Translations under genes and position numbers: made by a program | Notes under the pieces: generated by a model | The model's input: the letters and a program-made list of their open reading frames with translations, nothing else | Told to the model about the DNA's origin: nothing | Databases searched by the model: none | Assembly (NCBI GenBank): GCA_021464415.1 | Contig: CM038467.1 | Location: 67,961,393-68,025,392 of the forward strand | DNA: 64,000 nucleotides | Source of the DNA: Lonicera japonica | Taxonomy: Eukaryota; Streptophyta; Magnoliopsida; Dipsacales; Caprifoliaceae | Direction of reading: 5' to 3' | Shown: positions 22,701-32,700 of the stretch, one piece after another | Position numbering within the stretch: position 1 is the stretch's first letter | Layout: each line of letters opens with the position of its first letter

Positions 22701-23983
22701 TCCTGCACATGACAACCAGAAGAAGAAAATATAACATTCAGCCCAAGGTCACATAGTTGACCAACAGAAATAAGGTTGATAGTCAATTTTGGAATATGGA
22801 ATGTAGCAGGTAAAGAGAGGCTAGGTGTAGTAACCGTCCCAACATGAATAACAGATAACTGAGAACCATCAGCAGTTTTAATGGTGGGTGTATGAGAATT
22901 ATAACTTTTAGATGTGAAAATAGCAGGATCAGAAGTCATATGATTGCAGCAGCCAGAGTCAAAGAACCAAGATGTACCTGTAGTGGTAGCCATAGCAGAA
23001 CCAGAAGAGGATGTAACCTGTTCAAGAAGAGCTGTGATGTCAGCTAGAGTCACAGGTGCAGTAGAAATGTCTGTCTCAGAGGAATCAGTGGTGGCAGCGG
23101 TGATGGTGCTAGAAGATGATCTAGAGAAGGATCTCCTGGATGGGTTCTTGTAACAATCGGCTTGAAAGTGACATGGTCCTACCTTTTTGCAAAAGAAACA
23201 CGTTCTAATTGGACACTTTAGTAGCATATGGGTGGTGGCATGACAGTATGCACATTCTCGAGAAGACAAGTTTTTGGTAGGTTTCGAGCTTTGAACGGCT
23301 AAAACAGCATGAGAATTGTGGGCCCGAGTGGCGAACCGAGTTTCTTCAGAGAGAAGCTCTGTTATGACATCATCAAGAGACGGTAAAGGATTATGATGGA
23401 GTAGAGCAGCCCGAACTGGTTCGAATTTATCGTGAAGTCCCATTAGAAGAGTGATAACACGCTGGTTATCTCGGTATGTTTTAAATTTTTCTGTATCATG
23501 CTCACAAAAAGTAGGTTCAGATTGGGCTAGCTGATCCCAAATAGCTTGAAGGTCGGATAAATAATCATCAATCGATTGCTCGGGTTGTTGAGTTTTAGAA
23601 TGTAAAGTAGTAAGTAACTGGTACTGATGAGAGAGATCCTTTGGGGTGTACCTAGATTTTAGAAAATCCCAGACTTCATTCCCGGTGGTAAAACGACCAA
23701 TTTGCTGCCCTATACGAGAGATAGAGGTATTTCGAACCCATGTGATAATATCACCATTTTTGCTTTCCCAATCATCAAGTCGATCATTGAACTTATCGGC
23801 GGTTTCATCGGTTTTCTTGGTTGGCTTAAGGACTTCCCCAGTAACAATTCGCCAGGACTTACGAGACTTCAGAAAACTGGTCATGGCTTGGGACCATTGA
23901 ACATAGTTGGTGCCATTGAGAACGAGAGAAATCGGACGCGAAAACTCGTGTTTTTCCATTGAGAAACGTGGAAGATAACACAA
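19742..23983 (-). CDS. copia gag-pol polyprotein, intact
   Basis: 1413 codons without a break. The more likely start is the ATG eight codons in (MEKHEFSRP, 23959). Order: UBN2-type gag (about 10-240); Cys/His knuckle region (CAYCHATTHMLLKC and CFFCKKVGPCHFQADC, about 248-280); aspartic protease (FFDSGCCNHM, about 340); GAG-pre-integrase (LWHSRLGHVSFDRL); integrase core with D, D and E in HSDVWGP, RADNAMEY and QQNGRAERKHR; a proline-rich linker; reverse transcriptase with LLLYVDDMIITG; and RNase H with YSDADWAGD and SSTEAEYRAL. Small oddities are HVARM where PVA is usual and an extra residue in RPDFLAYAV. It should encode particle, processing, cDNA synthesis and integration functions. Confidence 0.95.
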   Translation of the reverse strand: MCYLPRFSMEKHEFSRPISLVLNGTNYVQWSQAMTSFLKSRKSWRIVTGEVLKPTKKTDETADKFNDRLDDWESKNGDIITWVRNTSISRIGQQIGRFTTGNEVWDFLKSRYTPKDLSHQYQLLTTLHSKTQQPEQSIDDYLSDLQAIWDQLAQSEPTFCEHDTEKFKTYRDNQRVITLLMGLHDKFEPVRAALLHHNPLPSLDDVITELLSEETRFATRAHNSHAVLAVQSSKPTKNLSSRECAYCHATTHMLLKCPIRTCFFCKKVGPCHFQADCYKNPSRRSFSRSSSSTITAATTDSSETDISTAPVTLADITALLEQVTSSSGSAMATTTGTSWFFDSGCCNHMTSDPAIFTSKSYNSHTPTIKTADGSQLSVIHVGTVTTPSLSLPATFHIPKLTINLISVGQLCDLGLNVIFSSSGCHVQDPQTRQIIGIGRKVGRMFELIHLRTSPTPIVASTPTTTASTPPVSSFELWHSRLGHVSFDRLRSIVSSGQLGSIKSEKLSCLSCQLGKQPALCFNKNDSISSAPFDLIHSDVWGPSPHSTMGGSKYFVIFLDDYSRFTWIYLMKNRSELAQIYYNFARMIQTQFSRPIKIFRADNAMEYKATSFIKFIREQGTISQYSCPGTSQQNGRAERKHRHILDTVRTLLISSSFPERFWGEAALTAIYTINRIPVPFLQHQSPYERLHGTSPDYNFLRVFGCACFVLLQPHEHSKLEPRARLCCFLGNGIEHKGYRCWDPVSKRLRISRHVVFWEHKMFSSLSKFHVLEEPLLPFFTHSSLDFSTPELETPVIISPPEPDPKTTLPPHSVSTPHPTPEVPPPPPLPPPPQPLVPPSDELFTPSLSDIIHSDEPQQTVPPNDDVSPANPIIPQPQRQSTRVKELPHYLRDYHCYSTMISHYEPSSYKEASTNPLWQQAMTEELQALDKAHTWDLVNLPPGKSAVGCKWVYKIKTRSDGSIDRYKARLVAKGFNQEYGIDYEETFAHVARMTSVRSLIAIAAVRKWDLFQMDVKNAFLNGDLTEEVYMKPPPLGYSHQSTQVCKLRRALYGLKQAPRAWFAKFSSTITKLGYSSSTSDSGLFIRKTYSGIILLLLYVDDMIITGDDLSGISNLKKSLSQFFEMKDLGRLNYFLGLEVLSDSTGYYLSQVKYTSDVLARAGLTDSKTASTPLDTNVRLTPFDGTPFSDGTLYRQLVGSLVYLTVTRPDFLAYAVHVVSQFMSAPRSTHFDAVLRILRYLKGIMFYGLHYSSRSSLVLRAYSDADWAGDPTDRRSITGYCFFLGDSLLTWRSKKQSVVSRSSTEAEYRALANTSQELIWLRRLLDELGAPQDSPTTLYYDNRSAIQISHNDVFHERTKHIEIDCHFIRQHIRSLYIRLMSVTSDDQPADLFTKAHQPSRFQALISKLQLVSHLPP

Positions 23984-24165
23984 TATCCGTAAAAAATAAT
24001 CTGATTCTGAGAAATCTGAGGCCAGAAACGGATCCGGAGCAGTTGATTTAGTGGGGAACCGGTCTTAAAGTGAAAAAAACCGGGTTAGATATAGGTGAAC
24101 CGGTCAAGGGAGTAAAAACCGGTTCAGAAAAAAACCGATTTAGGGTTTTTTGGGCAGTGGCGCGT

Positions 24166-24517
24166 GGATCTTGGCGGCGCGACTGGGAGATGTTCTAGAG
24201 GCGCGTGGAGGCGCGTGTGAACTCCGATCGGGATGATTTCGATGGCGTTGGGTCCGTATTGAAGAGACGAAGGTTTTGATATATTATATGGGTGGTTTAG
24301 GGTTCGGTATTGAGGTGGCGATTGATCAAGAAAGGAGGGTGTGCATGGATCTGGGAGGCGCGACTGGGCGATGTTCCAGCGGCGCGTGTGGGCGCGTTTA
24401 AACTCCGATCTGGGTGAATTTGACGGCGTTTGGTTCGTATTGAAGAGACGAAGGTTTTGGTATATTATTTTGGTGGTTTGGGGTTTTGTATCGAGGTGGC
24501 GAGAGAGGAGAATAAGG
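24166..24517 (-). repeat. tandem duplication in the copia leader
   Basis: Two head-to-tail units of about 181 bp, GC-rich (GGCGCGACTGGG and GTATTGAAGAGACGAAGG in each), lie between the primer site and the gag start. They have diverged from each other by several substitutions and are GC-richer than the surroundings. Confidence 0.75.
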
Positions 24518-24565
24518 ATTGATAGTGTTTTGAGGCAAGGATTGGTTCTAGAGGAGGATGTTTCC

Positions 24566-24576
24566 CTCTGATACCA
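24566..24576 (-). other. primer binding site, tRNA-Met type (young copia)
   Basis: The minus strand reads TGGTATCAGAG directly after the 5' LTR end TAACA. Confidence 0.9.
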
Positions 24577-24755
24577 TGTTACGAAATAGAAATTGAAGAG
24601 GAATTATGAATTGTATTGATATTCTTGATGATTACAATGTACAATGAAGAGGGATATTTATACTAGAGGAGCTAGGCTACAATTAGGTAACATATTACAA
24701 TTAGGTAACATACAATTTGGTAACTTATAATTAGGAACCGTAATATATTCTAACA
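24577..24755 (-). repeat. 5' LTR of the young copia
   Basis: 179 bp, followed on the minus strand by the primer binding site at 24566-24576. Confidence 0.93.
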
Positions 24756-24939
24756 TGAAGGATCAGTTTGTTGATAATAATAATTATTATCATTATAAAG
24801 CGTTATATTAATACAATTTACGTGAGGAAAGGGTTTGGTGCGTGCGTAAGAGGAGGATAAATTACGTGGGGAGAGGTTTTAGCATGTAAACAAACCTGAA
24901 GATTTAGAGACCTGATGATTTGCGTGGGGTAGAGAGGTG

Positions 24940-25292
24940 AGGCCAGCAATTTGCGTGGGAGGAAAGGATGTGTATGGAGGAAAGCCCTCGTCTAGAGAGA
25001 GAGAGAGATATGAGGAAGTTGTCGTCTAGAAAGAGAGATAGACGAATTGAACATGAGGGTACATGATATTTATGTAGCTGTTGTCTAGAGAGAGAGACGA
25101 ATTGAATAGGAGGAGGGGATATTCACGCAGCTATCTAAAGAAAGAGAGACGAATTGAACGGGTGGGAGACTGGGAGGGGATATTTACGCGTGTTGTTCTT
25201 TTTTTAATGGGGATTGCATCTGTTTGGTTATAGGAGTAGTATATCCATCCCACACGAATAGTGTAAGGGAGTCCTTCTTAATAGCCGGACTG
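24940..25292 (-). repeat. MULE right terminal inverted repeat
   Basis: The inverse of 13495-13740, with extra GAGAGACGAATTGAA-type sub-units near 25030. The match fades near 24940, where CCCACGCAAATT-like sequence aligns with the left arm. Confidence 0.8.
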
Positions 25293-26486
25293 TATACTGT
25301 ATATATACACATAGATATAGATAGACAAGTTCGTAACTTATACCGAGGGCATTATATCCACAGGCGGATGTATGTATAGTGTAAGGGGCCATGGTCCCCC
25401 AAATTTTTTTTTTTAATACATATATATATAGATATATATATAAATTAAATGTATGAAATTTCTATTGTCGTTCCCCTCCGAATAATAAACAAAAAAAATA
25501 GTAGAGAGAGAATGTGCATTCTCGGTTATGAGTATTGTTAAATCCAAACTTCCAAATAAAATGGAAGATGATTTTCTTATAAATTCTTTGACTATCTTCA
25601 TTGAAAGGAAAATTGTGCAATTTTATTACAAAAAATAACACAATCTTTTATTCTTTGTGCAATTTTTTTAATTTGTTTTTTATCATGGTTTCTCGTTCAA
25701 ACATGTTACATATATATATACATATATATATATATGTAGAGACACATAATATTGCGTACATTCGGCTCTTCGAGGCAAGAGTACTCTGGGTATGTGGAGA
25801 GGAATTTTGGAATTGCAGAGTGGGTGGGGAACATTGGTGGCTAAAACAAAGTATAACTATGAGGTTAATTAATTTACTAATGGTACCAATCTCCCATTGG
25901 AATTTTTTTCTAACGTAAACCAATTGAATGTGTTAGTGGCAGGATTTTATTTTATTTTGATTCTTAAAATTTTGTTCCTTCTGATGTGCATCGTTGTTCA
26001 ATTTAATTACTGTGCTGGGATTCATGCGCTCGTAAACGTTTGTTATTCTTTTTAGCATATCTGCAAGACATATTATTACTAGCACAGTGATATGAATTTA
26101 GCAGGAACAACACATCTCACTCATCTTGGCTAAGTAGTGTCCATGTGAAGTACGAGATTACTCGTATCATAGTTGAAAGCACCGGACCACTTGTACCATT
26201 TGAAAGCACCGAAAAACGTTAATCGCTAAGCTATCCGAATTCCCGGACTTGAAATAAAAGGAAATGTCCGTGATGTAGTATCAGGCGCGCTTCTCTCAAT
26301 TATCTTAAGAAGTTTGAGTGGGGGCTAATACCTACAAATAAATAAATAAATAAATAAATTAATTAATTCCTATTATTTTATATACAGTAGGGTTAGTCTA
26401 AAAACATATTTATATACATAAACACTTTGGTAAGAGAATTTCGTAATTTAAAAATAATAAGAATCGCTCATTTCAAAAATTAAGGG
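25293..26486. other. intergenic, no gene seen
   Basis: AT-rich, with TA microsatellites (about 25420-25445 and 25705-25735), a GGGGCCATGGTCCCCC near-palindrome (about 25385-25400) and an AAAT/AATT run near 26333-26368. Frames near 25601-25923 are low-complexity and read in both strands, so I do not accept them as genes. Confidence 0.45.
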
Positions 26487-26795
26487 CTCATTTGGTTGGT
26501 AAATTTTTTCATTTATAATTGTTTAATTATAAATTAATAAATTGTAAATAGTTTCATTTCAACAAAAAAATTTGTGGTATGATTTTTCTCACATGAACTT
26601 GTATGATAGTTATACGTTACGTAATTTCAACTATACTCTATGTTTTCTTATTTATTATTTTAGGAATTAACCTAAGTTTATGACTTTATATACTAGTTCA
26701 TTTTTGCAACAAAAAGCTCAAATTAGATAATTCACGAATTAATTAAGCAATTATAAATAGTTTAATTCGTAAATTGGAGGACAGCCAAATGTGCT
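26487..26795. mobile_element. MITE candidate with GGCTCATTTGGTT-type ends
   Basis: The left end reads GGGCTCATTTGGTTGGTAAA. The right end reads GGACAGCCAAATGTGCT, roughly its inverse. Interior AT-rich blocks (AATTGTTTAATTATAAATT and TAATTAAGCAATTATAAATAG) are also mutually inverse. It is about 310 bp without coding sequence. Confidence 0.45.
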
Positions 26796-27075
26796 ATAAA
26801 TGAATAATTTTTTTCGTGAAATTTTGTGAAGATGATCTCTACAATGAGTAAATCATCTCCACCAAATTTCATAAAAAAAAATAAATCTTGTTAATATAAC
26901 CATATAAAATTTCAATGGACGGAAACAAACATATATATACATTACACTCACTTTTAGTTTGAATTTTTTGATGAAATTTTGGGGAGATACCTATTCATTA
27001 TAGAAATCATTTCCAACAAATTTCATTAAAAGAATTAATCCATTTATCCCTCAAAATGAAGGGTCCTTATTGTAA
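26796..27075. repeat. double-hairpin foldback family F1, copy 1
   Basis: It contains two consecutive imperfect hairpins (about 26808-26880 and 26961-27036). Each has the form TTTTTTNNTGAAATTT...AAATTTCATNAAAA around a short loop. Copies 2 and 3 are in the introns of the gene at 39468. Confidence 0.5.
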
Positions 27076-30000
27076 GGGATTCATTTATGAGATCATTTCC
27101 ATATATGTGTGTGTGTATATATGGCTGTATAAAAATTTAAATAAGGTACACTTTGCAAATTTGCAATGTCACATATTTTTTTAACCGTTATTTCAGTGTT
27201 TAAATTTTAAAATATTTGGATGTTGCCCATTTGCTAGCTAATCTAATAAAAACTTCTATGTAGTGAAAAATTATGATTATATATTCGTTTATAGCATTTT
27301 TTTAGGGCTTTTTTCTGTTTGGCTCATAATTTTTGAATTGTTTTGTATTTAACTTATTTCGTTTGATTAATTAATTATTGGCCCCATTTTTTGAATAATT
27401 ACTAATTTGTTATTTAATAATTGATTTTTATATATTTTATTTATTTTGCATTTTTCCAAATTTTCCATGTTTTCCATTTCGTTAAAATTAAATGACTTTT
27501 AAAATCTAAACTAACAAAAATTAATATAACTATGTCCACTTTTTAAAATTTTGAAAATAATTTCAAACTTTAAATCAAATAAATTAGAGATAACATGTAT
27601 TATCCTTAACAAATTTAAGCAAATTATAGTATACACATATTAGACATATTAAATATTTGCATTCTTTAAAAAATAATAAGTAATATGAGTGCCATAATAC
27701 GTATTACGAAATTTATTTTTGTGAAACAATTATATTAAGTGTTTAATAACTTTATAAAATTAAGAAATTTAGATAACATACCTTGTAATATGACTATTTC
27801 GTAACATGATTATTGGGTAACATGACTACTGCGTAATATGATTACTGCATAATAGGGAATATAAATAGACCTTGCAATATCCTTGGCAATAGTTGCCACA
27901 CACGCCCGCCTTCCTTTAGTTCCACTCGATTGAGAAATTGAGATGGGGTCAAGGCATACTTCAATATGGATCCAATGCCACCTAATCCCAAATATTCTTC
28001 ACATTTTTACACCTGCATACCTACAAACACAAACCCCGATTTTTCATACCCAAACTCATTTATACCAAAAAGTAGAAGTAGAGTTTAACAGGGACATCAG
28101 TAGGCCACGGTGATTACTGCGGTGGATTTTCCGTATGCGGCAGAGTACTTTCAAATTGTAAAAATCAGATTAGTGGAGTTTTGGTTGGCATTTGAAGTAA
28201 GAAGGCAGCAACGCAATTTGGAGGTGACTTAAACCACCATTATTCGTAGTGATATTCAGATCATAAGAAAGAGGAAGATAATGTGAATTAGAATCCATGA
28301 TCTAATCATACAAAACATTAATTAATCAAAAAACACAATAAAATCTCTATATACAATTATATATATATATAGAGAGAGAGAGAGAAAGAGATAGCTATCC
28401 TTTTCATTTTTGCCGTTATATACTTATATGAGATAATTACACATTGGTTTCGCCAAATGGATAATACTCGGAAAAAAGATAATTTCTTTTGAAAAACATA
28501 ATTAAATATTCCCATCACAATTATTAACAATTATAGCTTTTCTTTGTTATTAATAAGGACAACTCTGTCAAATTACAATTAAATATTCAAAACATTTAGA
28601 AAAAACTTATTTTGAAATTTGGGCTAAATATAAAAAAAGGGGTTATTCACTAATTAACAAAATGTCATGGGTTTGAGTATACAAACCCTCAAATTTTGGG
28701 TTAAAACCTAATTTTCTATTTTTTTTATTAAATATATATTAATTTTAACACATTTAACGATTAAGAATCAACTTTTCTTTTTAATGTTGTGCATTTTGGT
28801 GTATTAATTAATTATTTCTATCCATAAATTGAAATGTATCACATCCAAAATCACACTGAACAAAATTTGTTCGCAATTATATATGTTAAAAAATATTTAG
28901 TTTATCCATATGCATTTTTACACGAAGACAGGTGAATTAAGCCTTTATGAATGAACCGGTCCATAATCTATGTAACTACTTTTTCTTTTGTCTTTTTTTT
29001 TTTTTTTAGTAATAATTATCTATGGTACATATCTCAACTAGTTCTTGTTTATTTCAACTAGTTCTTGTTGTAATTTATACTTATGATACATATTTCTAAT
29101 TACAAAAATGGCAACTAAACAACTATGGAATAAAAAAACACACAAAATAAGAAAACGACAACAATATACATGATATCAACAAATTTTCACTACTTCACGG
29201 ACAACTTTCTATAAATATATTAATTTCCAAATCAAATGTAAGTTACAAAATGCTCTCACAAAAACACTTAAATGAAAAATACAGCATATTTTTCACACAA
29301 AACTAAACCCAAATTTCAATCCATTTTTTTTCTACTTTCAACTTTTACCCTATGCCATTTTCTTTGGCCCTTTTTCAACTTCTCGTTTCTCTCTCTCAAA
29401 CATCATCGTACACTTTTCCATATATAAACCCAAAGGAAAATATTTAATGTGTAGGGAGCAAGAAAACCACTTTTCCATATTTTTGGCATAAAGCGAGGAA
29501 GCAAGTAAACTACTTTGCATATTTTTAGCACAAAAGCAATCACAAGTGATCAGTAGCCACATTATTTGACTTTGGTGGCTCCAAAAAAAACAATATATAG
29601 TCCTTCTATGAGAGATCTTAGGGGCACAAGAGAGGTTAAAGTTTTTATCCTATTACATTAAAGCCATTTTCCCCCCTCTCTCTCTATACAAACGTTGTCA
29701 AGAATTTACATGTCCTCAAAACACAAACTATATTACAAAATAAGTTTACGTAGAATATGTTAAATATCAAAAAGTTGTAATAAGATTAAAAAATAATTTC
29801 ACTTCCATTCAAATAATCTTACATGCATTAGTTGTAATATTATTTTGTTGTGTTGAAATTATTATTACCAATTTTTTATGTGTGTATTTGTAGAAGATAT
29901 CTTCTTAATTAGATTTTAAGAGACGACCTTTGGAAATAATACAGATTTTGGTTATGAAGTAAGGGTACAACTATATGAACTTTAATAAAGGCACCTATTA

Positions 30001-30780
30001 TTTTTATCTAAAACATTACAATTATTTGTAACGCTATAAAATTTCTTTACTTGTTGATATTACAATTGGGCTGCCTAAATATTTTTCCCTCCATTTTTCC
30101 TTTCTCTTCAACTATAGTTGACTATAAAATCTAAAAGCGTACCCTAACGCTTGATTTGTTACAATTAAAGTGAAATACATTGATGAAGGGAAATGATTTG
30201 TTAAATCCTAGTCGTTAAACCTTATAGTTTATTTAATTCGGCAACACAAGGTTAATTATTTGTCTTTTTCTCGGTCAATGTGTGGCCGACTTGAAGTACT
30301 ATTATCGGCTCGATGTGGAAACATAATATCGATAACATATTACTGTAACCAAAAAAAAAATAACATATTATCAAAAAGGGGACCTTGGCATTCAACAACC
30401 CACTCGGCCAGGGCTATACTCATACTCTCAATGAGGGATTATTGAAATATTGTACATCTATATTATTATATAAAGTCAAAACTAATTTCAACTACTATGA
30501 AACTGTGTCAGACTTTTGAATTGTCTATTTTATCATTATAGTCTTATTTTTTATTAAAAAGTATGCTTTCACAAGGGTTCGAATATTGGATATTTGACAA
30601 AATAAAGTGCTGCTTAACCATTAAACCACCTAACATTTTTATTTTATATTTTTGTTTGAACTGGAAATATCTGAGTAACACACGCATCACATGTGTATAT
30701 GATCTAGTTTTGGCACTGCGTAAACAACACGAGTTTTTCAAGTAGAAATTTTGGTTAAATTTCAAGCATCAAATTAGGTT
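27076..30780. other. intergenic, no gene seen
   Basis: Strongly AT-rich, with microsatellites (TG/TA near 27108, TA/GA near 28360-28392). Small open frames such as 29350-29562 (minus) and 30563-30745 have no recognisable domains. A possible TA-rich MITE cannot be excluded, but no inverted ends were found. Confidence 0.45.
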
Positions 30781-30810
30781 GGGGGGAGGGGGGGGGGGGA
30801 GGGGGGGGGG
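30781..30810 (+). repeat. 30-base poly-G tract
   Basis: 28 of 30 bases are G, interrupted by two A. The length is uncertain because homopolymers are poorly sequenced. Confidence 0.8.
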
Positions 30811-31126
30811 TCAATGAATGAATGTACCCCTCAATCTAGAATTATGTTATAGCCATTTCACATGTTTTTGTAGTTTACAATTTCAACAAAAGTGTGGATA
30901 TGTATGTATGTTGTAAGTATTTTGAGTTACCACTAAATTTTGGGTGTGACAACTGAACTACGAATTTAGGGGTCCGTTTCAACTATGGCTAGCTAGGGCT
31001 GGGACCGGTTCGGTTCTTGTCCTAAATGATAAGAACCGGAACCGAGAACCGAAAATTAAAAACGGTTCGGTTTTGAGCATTTTTTTTCAAGAACCGAAAG
31101 TGGAACCGAACCGGTTCTAACGGTTC

Positions 31127-32643
31127 TGTTGACCTAAAGGTCTTAATCTTATTTTGATAATAACAATAATTTAATCATGTGTAATTTAACTTGTTTCTTG
31201 ATATAAGTTTATAGTTCATTTATATGAAATATCAAGAATAGCATGATTGCTCAAAAGGAAGTTTGACAAGGATTATTATATCAATATCCGATCAAGTCAA
31301 CAAAGCATTGGATAAGGAGTCAAAGAAGATCAATCTCATCACAATGCAAATCCATGGAGATCAAAAGAACAAGGATCAAAAGCTTCAAGACAAGAATTCA
31401 AGTGAAGAACAAAGAAACTAGCTCAAGCACTTTGAAGAATTGTAAACTTGTTACATGAGTGAGTGTTTAGCTTTTTATGTAAAGTTATTATCATTGATCA
31501 CAAACTAAGCTCAAACATGATCATATATCATTCATTGCATTCAAACTCTTTCTAGATCAAAGTTTGAATTGGACATCCTTTGCAAAACTATTTCACATGA
31601 ACCGGTTTTCTTGTAAAAATTATATCTAAATTATCCGGTTGTTTTTATACTCAAAACCAACTCCAACATGCTTAAAATAACCTCTAGAACATTCCCCAAG
31701 AGTTTGGTTGATTTGAGGTTTGACTTGTGCTAAAATTCCAGAAGCATGTAGTCGACTACACATTTTATGTGTGAGTCCACTACACCATGTAGTCGACTAC
31801 ATGGTGTATGGGTGAGTCGACTACTTGGCCAAAATCTAGCCGTTGGAGAGTTGGTAAATGTCTAGTTTTGACCCATAACTTCTTGTAACCACTTCAAACG
31901 GCCATATTCTTTCACAAGCTATATATATGAGGTCTTAGACATGTTTTTACATACTTGAATGATCATACAAACTCATTTTTCATATATCCTCATTATTCAA
32001 GTTTTCAAGCTATTGCATTGATCATATTCATCATATTTGAGTTTAAACTTATTGATCAATCTTGATAACTCTAGTGTGAGCTTAAATTGTATTCTTCAAA
32101 CACTTGAGAGTTGTTATTCATTGGTGTGAGTCACCAAACAATTTGTATTAAATTGTGAGAGGTAAATCTCATAGGAAAAACAAGAAGGCAAATTCTTGTT
32201 TAGAAATTGTGAGAGGTAAATCTCATAAGGTTAGCAAGAGAGAGTTTCTTGTGTGAATATTGTGGTCTAGCAATATTTGTAAAGAGTGTGTGAGAGGATA
32301 CACTTGTAGTGGTTTGATCTTCACCCGGAAGGAGATTAAGTTTAGTGGAAATTCTCGGGGAACTAACCGAGCGCGGATTATGGTTTGGTAAACCAAAACC
32401 GTGTGGACAAAAAGCCTTGGACTTCAAATCGGTTCAATCTTTCTAACTCAATCTCTTTATTTACTTGCTACATTATTGTTTGCTTGAGATTGTTTATTTG
32501 CTTGATTGTTTATTTGATTGCATTCCTTGATAATTTGTTTAGCAAATTTGTTTTACTTAAACATTGTTAGAAAAGTTTTAAATTCCGCATTTAGTTTTTT
32601 AAACCCTATTCACCCCCCCTCTAGGGTTGAAATCCGACCAACA
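31127..32643 (+). repeat. 5' LTR of gag-only element
   Basis: TGTTGACC...CCGACCAACA, 1517 bp. It contains a 28-bp perfect palindrome at 31781-31808 and a TATATATATGA TATA-like motif near 31919. Confidence 0.95.
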
Positions 32644-32645
32644 AT

Positions 32646-32656
32646 TGGTATCAGAG
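32646..32656 (+). other. primer binding site, tRNA-Met type (gag-only element)
   Basis: TGGTATCAGAG, two bases after the 5' LTR end. Confidence 0.9.
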
Positions 32657-32700
32657 GTTGTACTCTTGTTTTTGATTTAACAATCTAAGAGTCCTCGATC

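Larger units (their letters stand above)
19551..24755 (-). mobile_element. complete, young Ty1/copia element (Ale/Retrofit-like)
   Basis: 5205 bp, with 179-bp LTRs at both ends that differ by one visible base (TATATATAC versus TATTTATAC). It is flanked by a perfect 5-bp duplication, TGAAG (19546-19550 and 24756-24760). A tRNA-Met type primer site adjoins the 5' LTR and a polypurine tract (TTTGAGGGGGG) adjoins the 3' LTR. One uninterrupted 1413-codon gag-pol frame fills the interior. All structural parts expected of an autonomous copia are present. The very short LTR and single-ORF layout fit the Ale/Retrofit group, judged by eye. Confidence 0.95.
13495..25292 (-). mobile_element. Mutator-like element (MULE) with long TIRs
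   Basis: The two ends are long inverted repeats. The left end reads ACAGTCTGGCTATTAAG and the right end reads CTTAATAGCCGGACTGT. Similarity continues inward for about 245 bp on the left and about 350 bp on the right. Between them, on the minus strand, is a FAR1/MULE/SWIM transposase pseudogene. A 5.2-kb copia element (19551-24755) is inserted upstream of the transposase, so the original element was about 6.6 kb. The flanks are TA repeats, so the expected 9-bp target duplication cannot be resolved. Confidence 0.85.

Noticed and set aside
25601..25923. Overlapping plus and minus frames of about 100 codons
   Set aside because: They overlap on opposite strands, include a TA microsatellite and contain no recognisable domain.
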